This document shows positions 8,709-16,312 of a DNA stretch of 64,000 nt, piece by piece. Source of the DNA: Streptomyces flaveolus (GTDB lineage Bacteria; Actinomycetota; Actinomycetes; Streptomycetales; Streptomycetaceae); assembly GCF_014648815.1 (NCBI RefSeq), contig NZ_BMRV01000003.1:372001-436000 (forward strand), read 5' to 3'. The notes under the pieces were generated by a model. The model had not been told where the DNA came from and searched no databases. It saw only the letters and a program-made list of their open reading frames with translations. The number at the start of each line of letters is the position of its first letter. Position 1 is the first letter of the stretch. The translations under genes were made by a program, and so were the position numbers.

Positions 8709-9905
8709 TCAGTCGAACGGGGCGAGGGTCAGCCGCGCCTGCGCGGGGCTGCCGTCGTGCACCAGCGACTCGTGGTTGCCCACGTCGTCGAAGGCGAACG
8801 CGTACGCCTTCCCGTCGCTGGTCCGTTCGTGGATGATCCGCGCGTAGTGGTTGGTCACCGAGTCCCGGTAGAAGCCGGCCGCCGAAGTGTCCGGCTGGTT
8901 CGGGTTGCTCAGCAGCGTCGAGCGGTTGAACGCGGCGCACAGCGTCCGCGAGATCGGGCCGCGCACCGCGTCGTTGGGAGCGTCCAGGAGCCGGTGGCAG
9001 CCGAAGACGCTGGACGCGTCGGGCTTCTGGAAGCTCGTCACGACCGCCCCGGCGCTGTTCGTGAAGTTCATGACGCCGCCCACGACGCGCCCGAAGTACC
9101 TGGTGCCCGGCTGGTCGGCGAACGGGCTGACCGTCAGCGTGTTCGTGGTGTACTTCCGCCAGACGCGGTCGATGTAGTCGTTCAGGACGGAGGCGGGCAG
9201 GGCCCCGGCCTCCAGGCCGTACAGCGGCGACAGCGCCCGCAGGACGGTGCCGTCGGACCGCGTCTGGATCAGGCCCGACCAACCCGGCTGCGCGCGCAGT
9301 GCGTCGAATACCCCGCGGTAGCCGCCCGGCTTGAGTCTGCCGGTGGTGATCACGCCGCCGTCGGAACGCTGCACGCCGACGGAGTACGGCGCCGAGAACA
9401 TGTCGACCTGTGTGCTGTTGAGCCACAGACCGGAGTCGTTGAGTGTGTACTCGGACCAGTTGAACAGGGTGTCGCGGTTCGGGTCGCTCGGGTTCTGCAC
9501 GGCCGGCTGCACCAGGCCGCCCGTGGTCAGCCCGAAGTCGAGCTTGCGGCCGTAGGAGAAGTAGATGCGTCCCGACAGTTTGGGGATGCGGATGGTCTTG
9601 GTCTGCCCGGCGGCCGGTCCGGGGATGGACGCGTCAGGGGCGGGAGTCGGGGGATTGCCGCCGGCGGGCCAGGCGTGGAAAGTGCCTGCGGCGTCCGCCC
9701 AGCCCTGCTGACCCGATGTCAGGGACGTGCCGAGGGTGTAGACGTAGACGGCGTCGCCGCGACCGGAGTCGTTGGTGATCGTCAGGGGGATGGTGTCGGG
9801 CACCGCGGCGCTTGCGGACGGTGCGGGGGCGGCCGTGAGCAGGGCGCCGGTCAAACCGATGGCGCCGGCCACGGCGAGAAGTCCGTGCTTGAGGGATGAC
9901 AGCAC
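8709..9905 (-). CDS. secreted GH64 beta-1,3-glucanase
   Basis: A 398-residue exported enzyme of glycoside hydrolase family 64 (laminaripentaose-producing type), which cleaves beta-1,3-glucan such as fungal cell wall or callose. I start at GTG 9905 because GGAGGTGGAG lies immediately upstream. The first ~45 residues are a Sec signal peptide with a hydrophobic core and an A-S-A cleavage region. The mature protein begins with the PLTITNDSGRGDAVYVY beta-barrel strand typical of GH64 and contains RIYFSYG and VGGVMNFTNSAG blocks. Length fits a bare catalytic domain without carbohydrate-binding modules. The palindrome at 9951-9964 implies sugar-responsive repression. Confidence 0.9.
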   Translation of the reverse strand: MLSSLKHGLLAVAGAIGLTGALLTAAPAPSASAAVPDTIPLTITNDSGRGDAVYVYTLGTSLTSGQQGWADAAGTFHAWPAGGNPPTPAPDASIPGPAAGQTKTIRIPKLSGRIYFSYGRKLDFGLTTGGLVQPAVQNPSDPNRDTLFNWSEYTLNDSGLWLNSTQVDMFSAPYSVGVQRSDGGVITTGRLKPGGYRGVFDALRAQPGWSGLIQTRSDGTVLRALSPLYGLEAGALPASVLNDYIDRVWRKYTTNTLTVSPFADQPGTRYFGRVVGGVMNFTNSAGAVVTSFQKPDASSVFGCHRLLDAPNDAVRGPISRTLCAAFNRSTLLSNPNQPDTSAAGFYRDSVTNHYARIIHERTSDGKAYAFAFDDVGNHESLVHDGSPAQARLTLAPFD

Positions 9906-9950
9906 TCTCCACCTCCGTGCGGGTGTGGGGGGATGGTCCGTACCAGTGTG

Positions 9951-9964
9951 TGAGAGCGCTCTCA
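9951..9964. promoter_or_regulatory. LacI/CebR-type operator upstream of the glucanase
   Basis: A perfect 14-bp palindrome, TGAGAGCGCTCTCA, centred about 53 bp upstream of the glucanase start. It differs by one base per half-site from the known CebR/CelR box TGGGAGCGCTCCCA that controls cellulose utilisation in Streptomyces and Thermobifida, so a LacI-family regulator released by a beta-glucan oligosaccharide is the likely reader. The regulator gene is not in this window. Confidence 0.85.
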
Positions 9965-10238
9965 GCGTGCCGCCACGCCGCGTGCATGTCAACGGCTGGG
10001 GATCGTGCTCGCGGTAAGACCGGCGGCGGGCGTTGCCCGGACGCGTGCCGGGAGCGTCGCGTCGGCGGGGGATCGGGTGCTTGCTCGGTTAGCGTGGCGC
10101 CGGGCGCGGACGGGAGCCGCCCCGGCCCGGCGGCGGACCCCGCGGAAGCCGTGCGCGCCCCGGGACGGGGCGACACCCGGCCTCCGACACGACGGTCCGT
10201 GCGGTCGCGGAAGGCACCGAGGGTGCGACAGTGGCCCC
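9965..10238. other. intergenic region between divergent genes
   Basis: Together with the glucanase leader, this stretch separates the divergently transcribed glucanase and SRAP genes by 333 bp. Apart from the palindrome at 9951-9964 I see no convincing coding sequence or further symmetry. The open frames here are low-complexity Arg/Pro/Ala shadows. Confidence 0.5.
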
Positions 10239-11027
10239 ATGTGTGGCCGGTACGTATCCACTCGCAGCCCCGAAGACCTCGCCCGGCGGTTCCGGATCAC
10301 CGACCGGGACCTCGGCGACCCCCTGGCGCCGAGCTGGAACGTCGCGCCGACCGACGAGGTGTGGGCCGTTCTCGAACGCGCCCCGCGGGAGGCGTCCGCC
10401 GGCGCGTCGGCGACACGGCAACTGCGGACGCTGCGCTGGGGCCTGGTGCCGTCGTGGGCCCGTGACACGAAGATCGGCGCCCGGCTCATCAACGCCCGGG
10501 TGGAGACCGTCCACGAGAAACCGGCGTTCCGCACCGCGTTCGCCCGGCGCCGCTGCCTCCTGCCCGCCGACGGCTTCTACGAGTGGCAGCGGATCGAGGA
10601 CCCGGGGACGGGGAAGATCCGCAAGCAGCCCTACTTCATCCACTCCGAGGACGACCGGGTGATGGCCCTGGCCGGGCTGTACGAGTACTGGCGCGACCCG
10701 GACACCGGGCACGACGACGACCCGTCGGCCTGGCTGATGACCTGCACCATCATCACCACCGAGGCCACCGACGCCGCCGGACGCGTCCATCCCCGCATGC
10801 CCCTGGCCGTCGCCGAGGACCACTACGACGCCTGGCTCGACCCCGCCCGCCAGGACACCGGCGCACTGCGCGACCTCCTCGAACAGCCCGCCGGCGGACG
10901 GCTCGACGCCCGCCCCGTCTCCACGGCCGTCAACAACGTCCGCAACGACGGCCCGCAACTCGTCGAGGCAGTCACCGCCCCGGCAACCGGGAAGGCCGCT
11001 CCTCCCGGGTCGGACCCCGCCCCATGA
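10239..11027 (+). CDS. SOS response-associated peptidase (SRAP, YedK/HMCES family)
   Basis: A 262-residue SRAP protein that would shield abasic sites in single-stranded DNA by a thiazolidine crosslink through its N-terminal cysteine. The ATG at 10239 is chosen because it makes Cys the second residue (M-C-G-R-Y), as the chemistry requires; the Shine-Dalgarno sequence is weak. Other family hallmarks are APSWNVAPT, LINARVET, LPADGFYEW with the catalytic Glu, and VHPRMPLAV with the conserved His. It appears monocistronic. No SOS/LexA box is evident upstream. Confidence 0.92.
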   Translation: MCGRYVSTRSPEDLARRFRITDRDLGDPLAPSWNVAPTDEVWAVLERAPREASAGASATRQLRTLRWGLVPSWARDTKIGARLINARVETVHEKPAFRTAFARRRCLLPADGFYEWQRIEDPGTGKIRKQPYFIHSEDDRVMALAGLYEYWRDPDTGHDDDPSAWLMTCTIITTEATDAAGRVHPRMPLAVAEDHYDAWLDPARQDTGALRDLLEQPAGGRLDARPVSTAVNNVRNDGPQLVEAVTAPATGKAAPPGSDPAP

Positions 11028-11096
11028 ACGGGGGTCGCGCCCCGGTGAGGACCACGATCCATTGAAGGACACGCACCCGGCGGCGACGATGGCCCC

Positions 11097-12002
11097 ATGC
11101 GGAACATCATGGTCATGGACGCCCCCTCCAACCTCGGTCTGCGTCCTCCGGCACCCGGCACCGTGCCCGGCTGCTACAAGCTGGCCGGCGCACTGCGGGA
11201 CAACGGCATCGTCAGCAGGCTCGGCGCCCTCGAAGGGGGCGTCGTCGTGCCGCCCCGCTACGACCGGGGTGACTGGCAGCAGGGCGACGGCGTCTTCAAC
11301 GCGCGGGCGATAGCCGCCTACACGCGCACCCTCGCCGACCGCATCGAGGCGCAGGTGTCCGCCGGGCACTTCACCCTCGTCCTCGGCGGGGACTGCTCCA
11401 TCCAACTCGGTGCCGCGCTGGCCCTGCGCCGCCTCGGCCGGTACGGACTCGCCTCGATCGACGCCTCTCCCGACTTTCGCCATCCGGGCACCTCCGACCG
11501 GATCGGCGCGGCCGGCGGCGAGGAACTCGCCCTCGCGACCGGACGCGGGCAGGACGACCTCACCGACCTCGAAGGGCTCCGGCCCTACCTCCGGGACGAG
11601 GACGTCCGGCTCTTCGGCACCCGGGACGCCTTCGTGGACGACGTGGACGTCGCCGAACTGCGCGGGCTGGGCGTCCCCGTCACCACCGTGTCCGACCTGC
11701 GCCGCACCGACCCGGCCGACCTCGGCGCCGCAACAGCCGCCGACCTCGCCGCGGACGTCCTCGACGGCTTCTGGGTGCACCTGGACGCCGACGTCCTCGA
11801 CCCGTCGGTCATGCCCGCCGTCGACAGCCCCGACCCGGACGGCCTGCTGCCCGGCGAACTCACCGCCCTGCTGCGCCCGCTCGTCCGGTCCCCGCACTGC
11901 GTGGGGATCAACATCACCATCTACGACCCCGACCTCGACCCCGACGGCAGCGCCGGCACCCTCCTGACCGACCTGGTGGTCGCCGCCTTCACCACCGACT
12001 GA
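11097..12002 (+). CDS. arginase/agmatinase-fold protein with altered metal site
   Basis: A 301-residue protein of the arginase/ureohydrolase fold. The family motifs are recognisable but changed. The usual G-G-D-H-S reads GGDCS with C100. The usual D-A-H-x-D reads D122-A-S124-P-D126. The D-x-D motif is intact (D230, D232 in HLDADVLDP). Both His ligands of the binuclear Mn centre are therefore missing, so canonical arginase or agmatinase activity is doubtful; a different metal, one metal only, or a non-hydrolytic role is possible. It converges on the LLM oxidoreductase gene. Confidence 0.85.
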   Translation: MRNIMVMDAPSNLGLRPPAPGTVPGCYKLAGALRDNGIVSRLGALEGGVVVPPRYDRGDWQQGDGVFNARAIAAYTRTLADRIEAQVSAGHFTLVLGGDCSIQLGAALALRRLGRYGLASIDASPDFRHPGTSDRIGAAGGEELALATGRGQDDLTDLEGLRPYLRDEDVRLFGTRDAFVDDVDVAELRGLGVPVTTVSDLRRTDPADLGAATAADLAADVLDGFWVHLDADVLDPSVMPAVDSPDPDGLLPGELTALLRPLVRSPHCVGINITIYDPDLDPDGSAGTLLTDLVVAAFTTD

Positions 12003-12060
12003 GACGCGTGGCCCGGACACGGCCGGGGCCGGCTCCGCCGCACGTCCGGCACCGGGGCCG

Positions 12061-13092
12061 TCAGACCGTTGGCTTCCAGCCCAGCGCGGGACCGAGCCGG
12101 CCGGCGATGTCGGTCAGGATCTGCTCGTAGTCCTCCGGGCCGAAGGTGAACGGCAGCGCGAAGGCCACCTCCTCCACCTCACGGAACGCCGCGTGGGCCC
12201 GCAGACGCTCCGCGATCCACTCGGACGGGCCCACGAGGTCCGGGGCGAACAGCAGGCGGGCCGGGCCCTGCGGGCGCCTGGTGCGGGGCAGCCGCCGCGC
12301 GGCGTACTCCTCGTACCTGGCGCGCTGCGCGGCGTCGGCGGAGTCGGTGGGGATCACCACGAGCCCTTGGGAGACCCGTGCGGCCTCCCCTTCGGGGTGC
12401 GCCGCTCGGAAGGCCCGGATGTGGGAGAGCTGGATCGCGGCGAAGTCCTCGGCTCCGGCATCCACTTCGGGTCCCTCGGCCTTGACCACACTGCTGGTGA
12501 GGAGGTTCATCGCGTTCTCCCCGGCCCAGCGGGCCGACCGCAGGCTGCCGCCCCCGTACCACATCCGCCGCCGCAGGCCGGGGGAGTGGGGCTGTACGCG
12601 GTCGGACCAGGTCTCGATGCCCTCCGTGCCGCGGAAGTCCGTGACCGGCTCACCCGCGACGTGGTCGAGCAGGCGCCGCACCCGCGCGTAGCCGAACTCC
12701 TCGGCCTCGGCGGTGTCGGGGTACAGGGCGTCCCTCACCCGCTCGTAGTGCGTCGGCGGTCCGGTGCTCACCCCGGGGTTGAGGCGTCCTCCGGACAGGA
12801 TGTCCACGGTCGCCCAGTCCTCGGCGAGGCGCAGGGGGTTCTCCCACCCCAACGGCGTGACCGCGGTCCCCAGTTCGATGCGGCTCGTGCGCTGGGTCGC
12901 GGCCGCGAGCACCGCGACCGGTGAGGCGATCCCGTACTGGAGGTGGCGGTGGCGCACCCACGCGCTGTCGTAGCCGAGCCGTTCGCCCAGCTCCAGCATG
13001 CGCAGCGTGTCCTCGTGCCCGCGCCCCGGATCGTCCTCGTCGAACAGCCCGATCGTGAGGAACCCGAGCCTCTTCAGCGCCCTGCCACTCAT
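12061..13092 (-). CDS. LLM-class flavin-dependent oxidoreductase
   Basis: A luciferase-like TIM-barrel oxidoreductase of about 343 residues. Visible features are the N-terminal LGFLTIGLF strand, a R-I-ELGTAVTPLG block and the LSGGRLNPGVSTG block typical of FMN- or F420-dependent LLM enzymes. I use ATG 13092 (M-S-G-R); a GTG at 13137 would add 15 residues, and neither has an ideal ribosome site. No partner reductase lies beside it. The substrate cannot be inferred. It is not related closely enough to the LLM enzyme at 54643 to suggest a shared role. Confidence 0.82.
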   Translation of the reverse strand: MSGRALKRLGFLTIGLFDEDDPGRGHEDTLRMLELGERLGYDSAWVRHRHLQYGIASPVAVLAAATQRTSRIELGTAVTPLGWENPLRLAEDWATVDILSGGRLNPGVSTGPPTHYERVRDALYPDTAEAEEFGYARVRRLLDHVAGEPVTDFRGTEGIETWSDRVQPHSPGLRRRMWYGGGSLRSARWAGENAMNLLTSSVVKAEGPEVDAGAEDFAAIQLSHIRAFRAAHPEGEAARVSQGLVVIPTDSADAAQRARYEEYAARRLPRTRRPQGPARLLFAPDLVGPSEWIAERLRAHAAFREVEEVAFALPFTFGPEDYEQILTDIAGRLGPALGWKPTV

Positions 13093-13244
13093 CTCCACCC
13101 GACTTCCCCCGACCGGCGCCCGCGACGGGCCTGACACCTCTCAACAGACGGATCATGCTCCCTCTTCCCCGCGGGGCGGGCCCTGGGGAACGTCTTTCGC
13201 CCGGGTGTTCACGAGAACGCAACACCCGCGACGAGAACGCGGGG

Positions 13245-13805
13245 TCAAGCGACGACGCGGGCGAGGTCGGTGAGGGCCGCCGTCATCCGGGCCGTCGAAA
13301 TGCCCTGCCGGCGCTGGTGCGTGAAGACGTCGGGGGCCAGCGGGGCCAGCAGGATGTCCGCCATGGCGTCGGGGTCGGCCGCGCCTGCCTGGCGCAGGAG
13401 CACCAGGACGTGAGCGCGCCAGAAGCCGTAGGCGCCCGTGGCGTACCGCCCGGCGCCGGTCTCGGCGGCGAGTGCCAGATGGGCGTGCCGTTCCAGCAGC
13501 TCGATCATGGCGGCGAAGAAGGCGGCCAGCCGCTCGCGGGGCGGCGCCCCCGGCCCCAGCGGCGCGGCACCCTGGAGCAACTCGTGCTGGAGGGACTTCT
13601 CGTGTTCGTCCAGCAGCGCGGTGGCGATGGAGGAGACGTCCGGGTAGCGCCGGTACAGCGTTCCGCGACCGACGCCGGCGGCTCGGGCGATGTCCTCCAT
13701 GGTGACGCCCCGCGGGTCCTTCCCGGCGAACAGCTCGGCTGCGGCGGCGAGCACCTTCTGCCGGTTCCGGGCGGCATCGGCACGTTCCTTGGTCACGGAA
13801 CCCAC
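13245..13805 (-). CDS. TetR-family repressor of the azoreductase/SMR operon
   Basis: A 186-residue TetR regulator. The N-terminal helix-turn-helix reads VTMEDIARAAGVGRGTLYRRYP near residues 34-55, and the C-terminal ligand domain is divergent, as usual. It is transcribed away from the azoreductase gene with about 100 bp between starts. That spacer contains two copies of a TGGAC-centred inverted repeat, so it most likely represses both itself and the divergent operon and is released by a quinone, dye or cationic drug. Confidence 0.9.
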   Translation of the reverse strand: MGSVTKERADAARNRQKVLAAAAELFAGKDPRGVTMEDIARAAGVGRGTLYRRYPDVSSIATALLDEHEKSLQHELLQGAAPLGPGAPPRERLAAFFAAMIELLERHAHLALAAETGAGRYATGAYGFWRAHVLVLLRQAGAADPDAMADILLAPLAPDVFTHQRRQGISTARMTAALTDLARVVA

Positions 13806-13813
13806 TCTAAGCC

Positions 13814-13881
13814 GTCCACGGAATAAGTGGACGCCACGTCCGGTGACCGTCCTCGGATGCTATAAATGGACACCGCGTCCA
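13814..13881. promoter_or_regulatory. paired TetR operators between divergent promoters
   Basis: Two similar elements, AAGTGGACGCCACGTCC (13825-13841) and AAATGGACACCGCGTCC (13864-13880), share the form AARTGGACRCCRCGTCC. Each has dyad character; the second contains TGGAC-5 nt-GTCCA. A further overlapping dyad, GTCCAC-7 nt-GTGGAC, spans 13814-13832. They occupy the divergent promoter region, as expected for autorepression by the adjacent TetR protein. Confidence 0.75.
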
Positions 13882-13904
13882 CTTACCAGCCGGGAGGCAC
13901 ATCC

Positions 13905-14555
13905 ATGCGCACGACCCTGCTCCACCTCGACGCCAGCGCCCGCCGCACCTCCTTCAGCCGCGAGCTCGGCGACACCGTCGCCGGCGCCTGGCGGGAGGCG
14001 CACCCGGACGGCACCTACCTCCACCGCGACCTCGCGCTCGACCCCGTCCCCTTCATCGACCAGGCGTGGACCGAGCTGTGCGACCACGTGCTGGAGCACG
14101 GGATCACCGACCCCCACCGCTACCGGGAGGCCGTGCGCACCCCGGCCCAGTCCGCGGCCTGGGACGTGATCGAACCCCTGCTGTCCGAGCTCCTCGCCGC
14201 GGACGTCGTCCTGATCGCCGCGCCCATGTACAACTTCTCGATACCCGCGTCCCTCAAGGCGTGGATCGACCAGGTGACCTTCCCGAAGATGAACCTGGCC
14301 CCGCGGCGCTTCGTCGTCGCCCAGGCCCGCGGCGGCGCGTACGGCCCCGGCACGCCGCGCCACCCGTACGACCACCAGGAGCGCTATCTGCGGGACTTCT
14401 TCCTCGGGCACTACGCCGTCGAAAACGTCACCTTCGTCGGCACCGAGCTGGTCAACTCCCGTGTCGATCCGGCCCTGGCCGGCCGGCGCGCCCAGCACGA
14501 CGAGTCCCGCACCGCCGCCCTCGCCGCCGCCCGGAAGCTCGGGGGAGAGCTGTGA
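13905..14555 (+). CDS. FMN-dependent NADH:quinone/azo reductase (AzoR type)
   Basis: A 216-residue flavodoxin-fold reductase. The ATG at 13905 follows GGGAGG at 13892-13897. N-terminal LLHLDASARRTSFSR forms the FMN phosphate loop, and APMYNFSIPASLKAWID is the characteristic AzoR FMN-binding block near residues 104-120. It would reduce quinones or azo compounds by two electrons. The following SMR pump overlaps it by 4 bp (GTGA), so detoxification and efflux are translationally coupled under the divergent TetR repressor. Confidence 0.9.
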   Translation: MRTTLLHLDASARRTSFSRELGDTVAGAWREAHPDGTYLHRDLALDPVPFIDQAWTELCDHVLEHGITDPHRYREAVRTPAQSAAWDVIEPLLSELLAADVVLIAAPMYNFSIPASLKAWIDQVTFPKMNLAPRRFVVAQARGGAYGPGTPRHPYDHQERYLRDFFLGHYAVENVTFVGTELVNSRVDPALAGRRAQHDESRTAALAAARKLGGEL

Positions 14556-14872
14556 GCTGGCTCCTGCTGCTGGCCGCCGGCGGGGTGGAGGTGGCCTGGT
14601 CGCAGAGCATCAAGCCCACCATGGGCTTCACCCGGCCGCTGCCGACCCTGGTTTGTTTCCTTCTCGCCGCCCTGGCGGTCTACTTGCTGTCCCTGGCGAT
14701 GCGGGACCTGCCGGTAGGCACGGCGTACGCGGTGTTCACGGGGATCGGCGCGGTCGGCGCGATCGTGCTGGGCATCGTCGTCCACAAGGACCCGGTCGGT
14801 GTCGGCCGCATCGCCGCCCTGACCCTCATCATCGCGGGCGTGGCCCTCGCGCGGGCCACATCGGCCGAGTGA
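14552..14872 (+). CDS. small multidrug resistance (SMR) efflux protein
   Basis: A 106-residue four-helix membrane protein of the EmrE/QacE/Sug family, exchanging cationic drugs for protons as a dimer. The essential membrane Glu is present as E13 in helix 1 (GGVEVAW). The G-T-A-Y-A-V-x-x-G-I-G block in helix 3 and the closing helix-4 hydrophobic run are also present. The GTG start overlaps the azoreductase stop. Gly-x-G in helix 4 is weak, so Sug-like guanidinium or quaternary ammonium transport cannot be separated by eye. Confidence 0.88.
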   Translation: MSWLLLLAAGGVEVAWSQSIKPTMGFTRPLPTLVCFLLAALAVYLLSLAMRDLPVGTAYAVFTGIGAVGAIVLGIVVHKDPVGVGRIAALTLIIAGVALARATSAE

Positions 14873-14883
14873 GGGCCGTGCCG

Positions 14884-14914
14884 CCGCTCCGGTCGGCCCG
14901 CCCGTCCGGAGCGG
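14884..14914 (+). terminator. terminator after the SMR gene
   Basis: Perfect 9-bp arms CCGCTCCGG/CCGGAGCGG with a 13-nt loop begin 12 bp after the SMR stop. A second, weaker stem (GGGCAC-GTGCCC type) follows within 60 bp. Confidence 0.65.
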
Positions 14915-15020
14915 CCCGCCCGGCACCCAGGGCACGCGCCGGGACACCGGGTGCCCTTCCGGGAGTACGTGTCGACGTGGCACCACCGGCAACATCCGTC
15001 GCGTGGTCATACTCCGTTGC

Positions 15021-16268
15021 ATGCGCGTACTGATTGTCACGGTGGGGACCTGGGGCGACGTGGCTCCCTACCTCGGACTGGGGCTACGGCTGAAGGCGGC
15101 CGGTCACGAAGTGGCTCTGTCCACCCATCAGCGCTTCGCGCAGGCCGTCCTGACACACGGGCTGCACCACCGTCCCCTCCCGGCCGATCCCTGGCAGGAG
15201 ATGCGGTCACCCGACGGCAGACGCCTCGCCCGCGCCGCGACCGCGCCGTTGAAGCTGGGCAGGGCAGTGCGGCACTTCCGGTCGTTCCTGCCCCGCCTGA
15301 CGGACGGGATGCTGGAGGCGGCGCGTCAGGACGCGGACGTCCTGCTGGCCTCGTCCCTCGCAGACCCCCTGTGCACGCCCGTCGCCGAGGCCCTGCGCGT
15401 GCCCTGTATGGGTGCGTACCTTCAGCCGACGGCACCCACCGCGGCGTTCGCACCTCTCGCACTGAGCGGCTTCCGCTCGCTCGGACCACAGGGCAACCTG
15501 CTCGCCGCCCACGCGCTGCGCTCGCTCACCAGTCATGCCTTCGCACCCGCTGTGACCCGGCTGCGCCGGCAGCTGCACCTGCCGCGACGGCACCGAGGCG
15601 CCACCGGACGTGCCCCCCGCAGCAAGGTGATCTACCACGGCTTCAGTCCCGCGGTGGTGCCGCCACCGTCTGACTGGCCCGCAGACCTGCGAGTAAGCGG
15701 CTACTGGTGGCCACCGAGACCCACCGGATGGCGTCCCGACAGCCGGATCGTCGACTTCCTGCGTGCGGGCCCCGCACCCGTCTTCGTCAGCTTCGGCAGC
15801 TTCGCCGGTACGGACGCGACAGCACTGAGCGCGCTCGTCGCCGAGGCCCTGCGGACAGCGGATCTGCGGGGCATCGTGCAATCGGGCTGGAGCGGGCTGC
15901 GCGTCGAGGGCGACAACGTCCTCACCGTCTCCGAGGTGCCGCACGACTGGATCCTCCCCCGCTCGGCCGCCGTGGTTCACCACGCCGGTGCGGGCACCAC
16001 GGCAGCCGGCCTGCGGGCGGGAGTGCCGGCCGTACCCGTGCCCGGCCAACTCGACCAGTACTTCTGGGCCGCCCGGCTCGTCGCCCTGGGAAGTGCGCCC
16101 ACCTATCTCCCGCACCGGCGGCTGACCGCGCGCCTTCTGGCCGACGCTCTGCGCCGCGCCGTCGACGACCCCTCCTTCCGGGCTCGTACCGCCCGCATCG
16201 CCGACCACCTGGCCACCGAGGACGGAGCGGCTCCCGTACTGACCGCGCTGACCCGCCTCGGCCGGTGA
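15021..16268 (+). CDS. GT1-family glycosyltransferase (UDP-glycosyltransferase-like)
   Basis: A 415-residue GT-B fold enzyme that would transfer a sugar from a nucleotide donor to a small hydrophobic acceptor. The N-terminal VGTWGDVAPYLGLGLRLKAAGH block is the classic acceptor-domain glycine loop. The C-terminal donor site reads VVHHAGAGTTAAGLRAGVPAVPVP-QLDQ around residues 320-345. It sits alone, with no deoxysugar genes nearby and about 30 kb from the polyketide cluster. It is therefore more likely a macrolide-inactivating or sterol-like glycosyltransferase than a tailoring enzyme of that cluster. Confidence 0.88.
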   Translation: MRVLIVTVGTWGDVAPYLGLGLRLKAAGHEVALSTHQRFAQAVLTHGLHHRPLPADPWQEMRSPDGRRLARAATAPLKLGRAVRHFRSFLPRLTDGMLEAARQDADVLLASSLADPLCTPVAEALRVPCMGAYLQPTAPTAAFAPLALSGFRSLGPQGNLLAAHALRSLTSHAFAPAVTRLRRQLHLPRRHRGATGRAPRSKVIYHGFSPAVVPPPSDWPADLRVSGYWWPPRPTGWRPDSRIVDFLRAGPAPVFVSFGSFAGTDATALSALVAEALRTADLRGIVQSGWSGLRVEGDNVLTVSEVPHDWILPRSAAVVHHAGAGTTAAGLRAGVPAVPVPGQLDQYFWAARLVALGSAPTYLPHRRLTARLLADALRRAVDDPSFRARTARIADHLATEDGAAPVLTALTRLGR

Positions 16269-16312
16269 CACGGGCGTCAGGGGCGTTCGGCGCGACGACG
16301 CCGTGAGGCGAC

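Noticed and set aside
15021..16268. The GT1 glycosyltransferase as a tailoring enzyme of the polyketide cluster
   Set aside because: It lies about 30 kb from the cluster, separated by unrelated operons, and there are no deoxysugar genes with it.
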